Notes under the pieces: model-generated | What the model was told of the DNA's origin: nothing | Seen by the model: only the letters and a program-made list of their open reading frames with translations | Databases searched by the model: none | Shown: one piece after another, positions 61,397 through 64,000 of the stretch | Layout: every line of letters begins with the position of its first letter | Numbering within the stretch: position 1 is the stretch's first letter | Translations under genes and position numbers: made by a program | Assembly: GCF_038502225.1 (NCBI RefSeq) | Contig: NC_091300.1 | Coordinates: forward strand, 51,581,180 to 51,645,179 | Length of the DNA stretch: 64,000 nt | Origin: Cherax quadricarinatus | Taxonomy: Eukaryota > Arthropoda > Malacostraca > Decapoda > Parastacidae | Direction: 5' to 3'

Positions 61397-63964
61397 GTGT
61401 GTGTGTGTACTCACCTAGTTGTACTCACCTAGTTGAGGTTGCGGGGGTCGAGTCCGAGCTCCTGGCCCCGCCTCTTCACTGATCGCTACTAGGTCACTCT
61501 CCCTGAGCCGTGAGCTTTATCATACCTCTGCTTAAAGCTATGTATGGATCCTGCCTCCACTACATCGCTTCCCAAACTATTCCACTTACTGACTACTCTG
61601 TGGCTGAAGAAATACTTCCTAACATCCCTGTGATTCATCTGTGTCTTCAGCTTCCAACTGTGTCCCCTTGTTACTGTGTCCAATCTCTGGAACATCCTGT
61701 CTTTGTCCACCTTGTCAATTCCTCTCAGTATTTTGTATGTCGTTATCATGTCCCCCCTATCTCTCCTGTCCTCCAGTGTCGTCAGGTTGATTTCCCTTAA
61801 CCTCTCCTCGTAGGACATACCTCTTAGCTCTGGGACTAGTCTTGTTGCAAACCTTTGCACTTTCTCTAGTTTCTTCACGTGCTTGGCTAGGTGTGGGTTC
61901 CAAACTGGTGCCGCATACTCCAATATGGGCCTAACATACACGGTGTACAGGGTCCTGAATGATTCCTTATTAAGATGTCGGAATGCTGTTCTGAGGTTTG
62001 CTAGGCGCCCATATGCTGCAGCAGTTATTTGGTTGATGTGCGCTTCAGGAGATGTGCCTGGTGTTATACTCACCCCAAGATCTTTTTCCTTGAGTGATGT
62101 TTGTAGTCTCTGACCCCCTAGACTGTACTCCGTCTGCGGCCTTCTTTGCCCTTCCCCAATCTTCATGACTTTGCACTTGGTGGGATTGAACTCCAGGAGC
62201 CAATTGCTGGACCAGGTCTGCAGCCTGTCCAGATCCCTTTGTAGTTCTGCCTGGTCTTCGATCGAGTGAATTCTTCTCATCAACTTCACGTCATCTGCAA
62301 ACAGGGACACCTCAGAGTCTATTCCTTCCGTCATGTCGTTCACAAATACCAGAAACAGCACTGGTCCTAGGACTGACCCCTGCGGGACCCCGCTGGTCAC
62401 AGGTGCCCACTCTGACACCTCGCCACGTACCATGACTCGCTGCTGTCTTCCTGACAAGTATTCCCTGATCCATTGTAGTGCCTTCCCTGTTATCCCTGCT
62501 TGGTCCTCCAGTTTTTGCACCAATCTCTTGTGTGGAACTGTGTCAAACGCCTTCTTGCAGTCCAAGAAAATGCAATCCACCCACCCCTCTCTCTCTTGTC
62601 TTACTGCTGTCACCATGTCATAGAACTCCAGTAGGTTTGTGACACAGGATTTCCCGTCCCTGAAACCATGTTGGCTGCTGTTGATGAGATCATTCCTTTC
62701 TAGGTGTTCCACCACTCTTCTCCTGATAATCTTCTCCATGATTTTGCATACTATACATGTCAGTGACACTGGTCTGTAGTTTAATGCTTCATGTCTGTCT
62801 CCTTTTTTAAAGATTGGGACTACATTTGCTGTCTTCCATGCCTCAGGCAATCTCCCTGTTTCGATAGATGTATTGAATATTGTTGTTAAGGGTACACATA
62901 GCGCCTCTGCTCCCTCTCTCAATACCCATGGGGAGATGTTATCTGGCCCCATTGCCTTTGAGGTATCTAGCTCACTCAGAAGCCTCTTCACTTCTTCCTC
63001 GGTTGTGTGCACTGTGTCCAGCACTTGGTGGTGTGCCCCACCTCTCCGTCTTTCTGGAGTCCCTTCTGTCTCCTCTGTGAACACTTCTTTGAATCTCTTG
63101 TTGAGTTCTTCACATACTTCACGGTCATTTCTTGTTGTCTCTCCTCCTTCCTTCCTTAGCCTGATTACCTGGTCCTTGACTGTTGTTTTCCTCCTGATGT
63201 GGCTGTACAACAGTTTCGGGTCAGATTTGGCTTTCGCTGCTATGTCATTTTCATATTGTCTTTGGGCCTCCCTTCTTATCTGTGCATATTCGTTTCTGGC
63301 TCTACGACTGTTCTCCTTATTCTCCTGGGTCCTTTGCCTTCTATATTTCTTCCATTCCCTAGCACACTTGGTTTTTGCCTCCCTGCACCTTTGGGTAAAC
63401 CATGGGCTCATCCTGGCTTTTTCATTAATCCTGTTACCCTTGGGTACAAACCTCTCCTCAGCCTCCTTGCATTTTGTTGCTACATATTCCACCATCTCAT
63501 TAACTGGCTTCCCTGCCAGTTCTCTGTCCCACTGAACGCCGTTCAGGTAGTTCCTCATTCCTGTGTAGTCCCCTTTCTTGTAGTTTGGCTTCATTCGTCC
63601 TGGCCTTCCTGCTTCTCCCTCCACTTGTAGCTCTACTGTGTATTCGAAGCTTAAAACCACATGGTCACTGGCCCCAAGGGGTCTTTCATATGTGATGTCC
63701 TCGATATCTGCACTACTCAAGGTGAATACTAAGTCCAGCCTTGCTGGTTCATCCTCTCCTCTCTCTCATGTAGTGTCCCTTACGTGTTGGCACATGAAGT
63801 TTTCCAGTACCACCTCCATCATCTTAGCCCTCCATGTATCTTGGCCCCCATGTGGGTCCAAGTTCTCCCAATCGATCTCCTTGTGGTTAAAGTCACCCAT
63901 GATCAGGAGCTTTGCCCTGCATGCATGAGCTCTTCTGGCCACTCTAGCCAGTGTGTCAACCATC
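61397..63964 (-). mobile_element. CR1/L2-group LINE, copy B (5' end off window)
   Basis: The sister element of copy A, with a much better preserved reading frame. The 3' end (61397-61440) has two 14-bp units (tactcacctagttg) and a short (GT) run. The 5' part continues past the right edge of the window. Confidence 0.88.
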
Positions 63965-64000
63965 GCTCTATTGCTCTCGTCGTACTCTTGCCTTGGCCTC
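61489..64000 (-). pseudogene. LINE ORF2 (copy B), one premature stop, partial
   Basis: A single frame from the window edge to 61489 is broken only by a TGA at 63766-63768; copy A has AGA at the same codon. The endonuclease part has LLIMGDFNHKEIDWENL and RPLGASDHVV. A basic linker follows (AREWKKYRRQRTQENKENS). The RT has NYRPVSLTCIVCKIMEK, AFDTVPHKRL, GVPQGSVLGPVLFLVFVND and LFADDVKLMRR. The C-terminal part has ILEYAAPVWNPHLAKHV and ends HGSGRVT. It is full length for the visible part, so decay is recent. Confidence 0.88.

Overview
The window is transposon- and satellite-dominated animal DNA. I found no host protein-coding gene. An arthropod is suggested by an interstitial run of the arthropod telomere unit (CCTAA/TTAGG) near 3.96 kb. 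The mix of CR1-type LINEs, Penelope-like elements (PLEs) and very long minisatellites would fit a decapod crustacean, but that is inference, not proof.

Layout. 1-9.0 kb holds two CR1-like LINEs in the same (minus) orientation; the second has intact ORF1 (SGNH esterase type) and ORF2 (endonuclease + reverse transcriptase). 9.98-18.25 kb is a complete Ty3/Gypsy-type LTR retrotransposon on the minus strand with 1.2-kb LTRs about 98-99% identical, a TAATG target duplication, a tRNA-Pro-like primer site, and gag, protease and pol in one frame broken only by two stop codons. Its pol order is integrase before reverse transcriptase, which is rare in Gypsy elements. 19-32 kb is older unique-looking DNA with PLE remnants: a 150-bp perfect-centre palindrome carrying two hammerhead-like motifs, a 372-bp foldback made of PLE coding sequence, a decayed PLE, an 834-bp inverted-arm non-autonomous PLE derivative, and a small terminal fragment, with microsatellites and short retroposon tails between them.

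33.1-38.1 kb is three unrelated tandem arrays (57 bp x4, 46 bp x about 59, 24 bp x about 65). From 40 kb to 58 kb the background is a satellite family built on a 28-bp unit (with a 39-bp relative). It is interrupted by a third CR1 element, itself split by a nearly intact PLE with a 17-bp target duplication, and by a broken Jockey/I-like LINE. 58.4-64 kb holds two related LINEs (CR1/L2 group), one decayed and one nearly open, each ending in a 14-bp repeated tail next to a (GT)n tract.

The elements work as self-contained copying units: LINE ORF1/ORF2 pairs, gag-pro-pol, and the single PLE protein (reverse transcriptase + GIY-YIG nuclease). The recurring theme is PLE termini that fold as hammerhead-type ribozymes, seen at six or more places in autonomous, non-autonomous and palindromic contexts. 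This, together with the gag-UGA-CUAG-protease junction in the Gypsy element, is the most interesting content.
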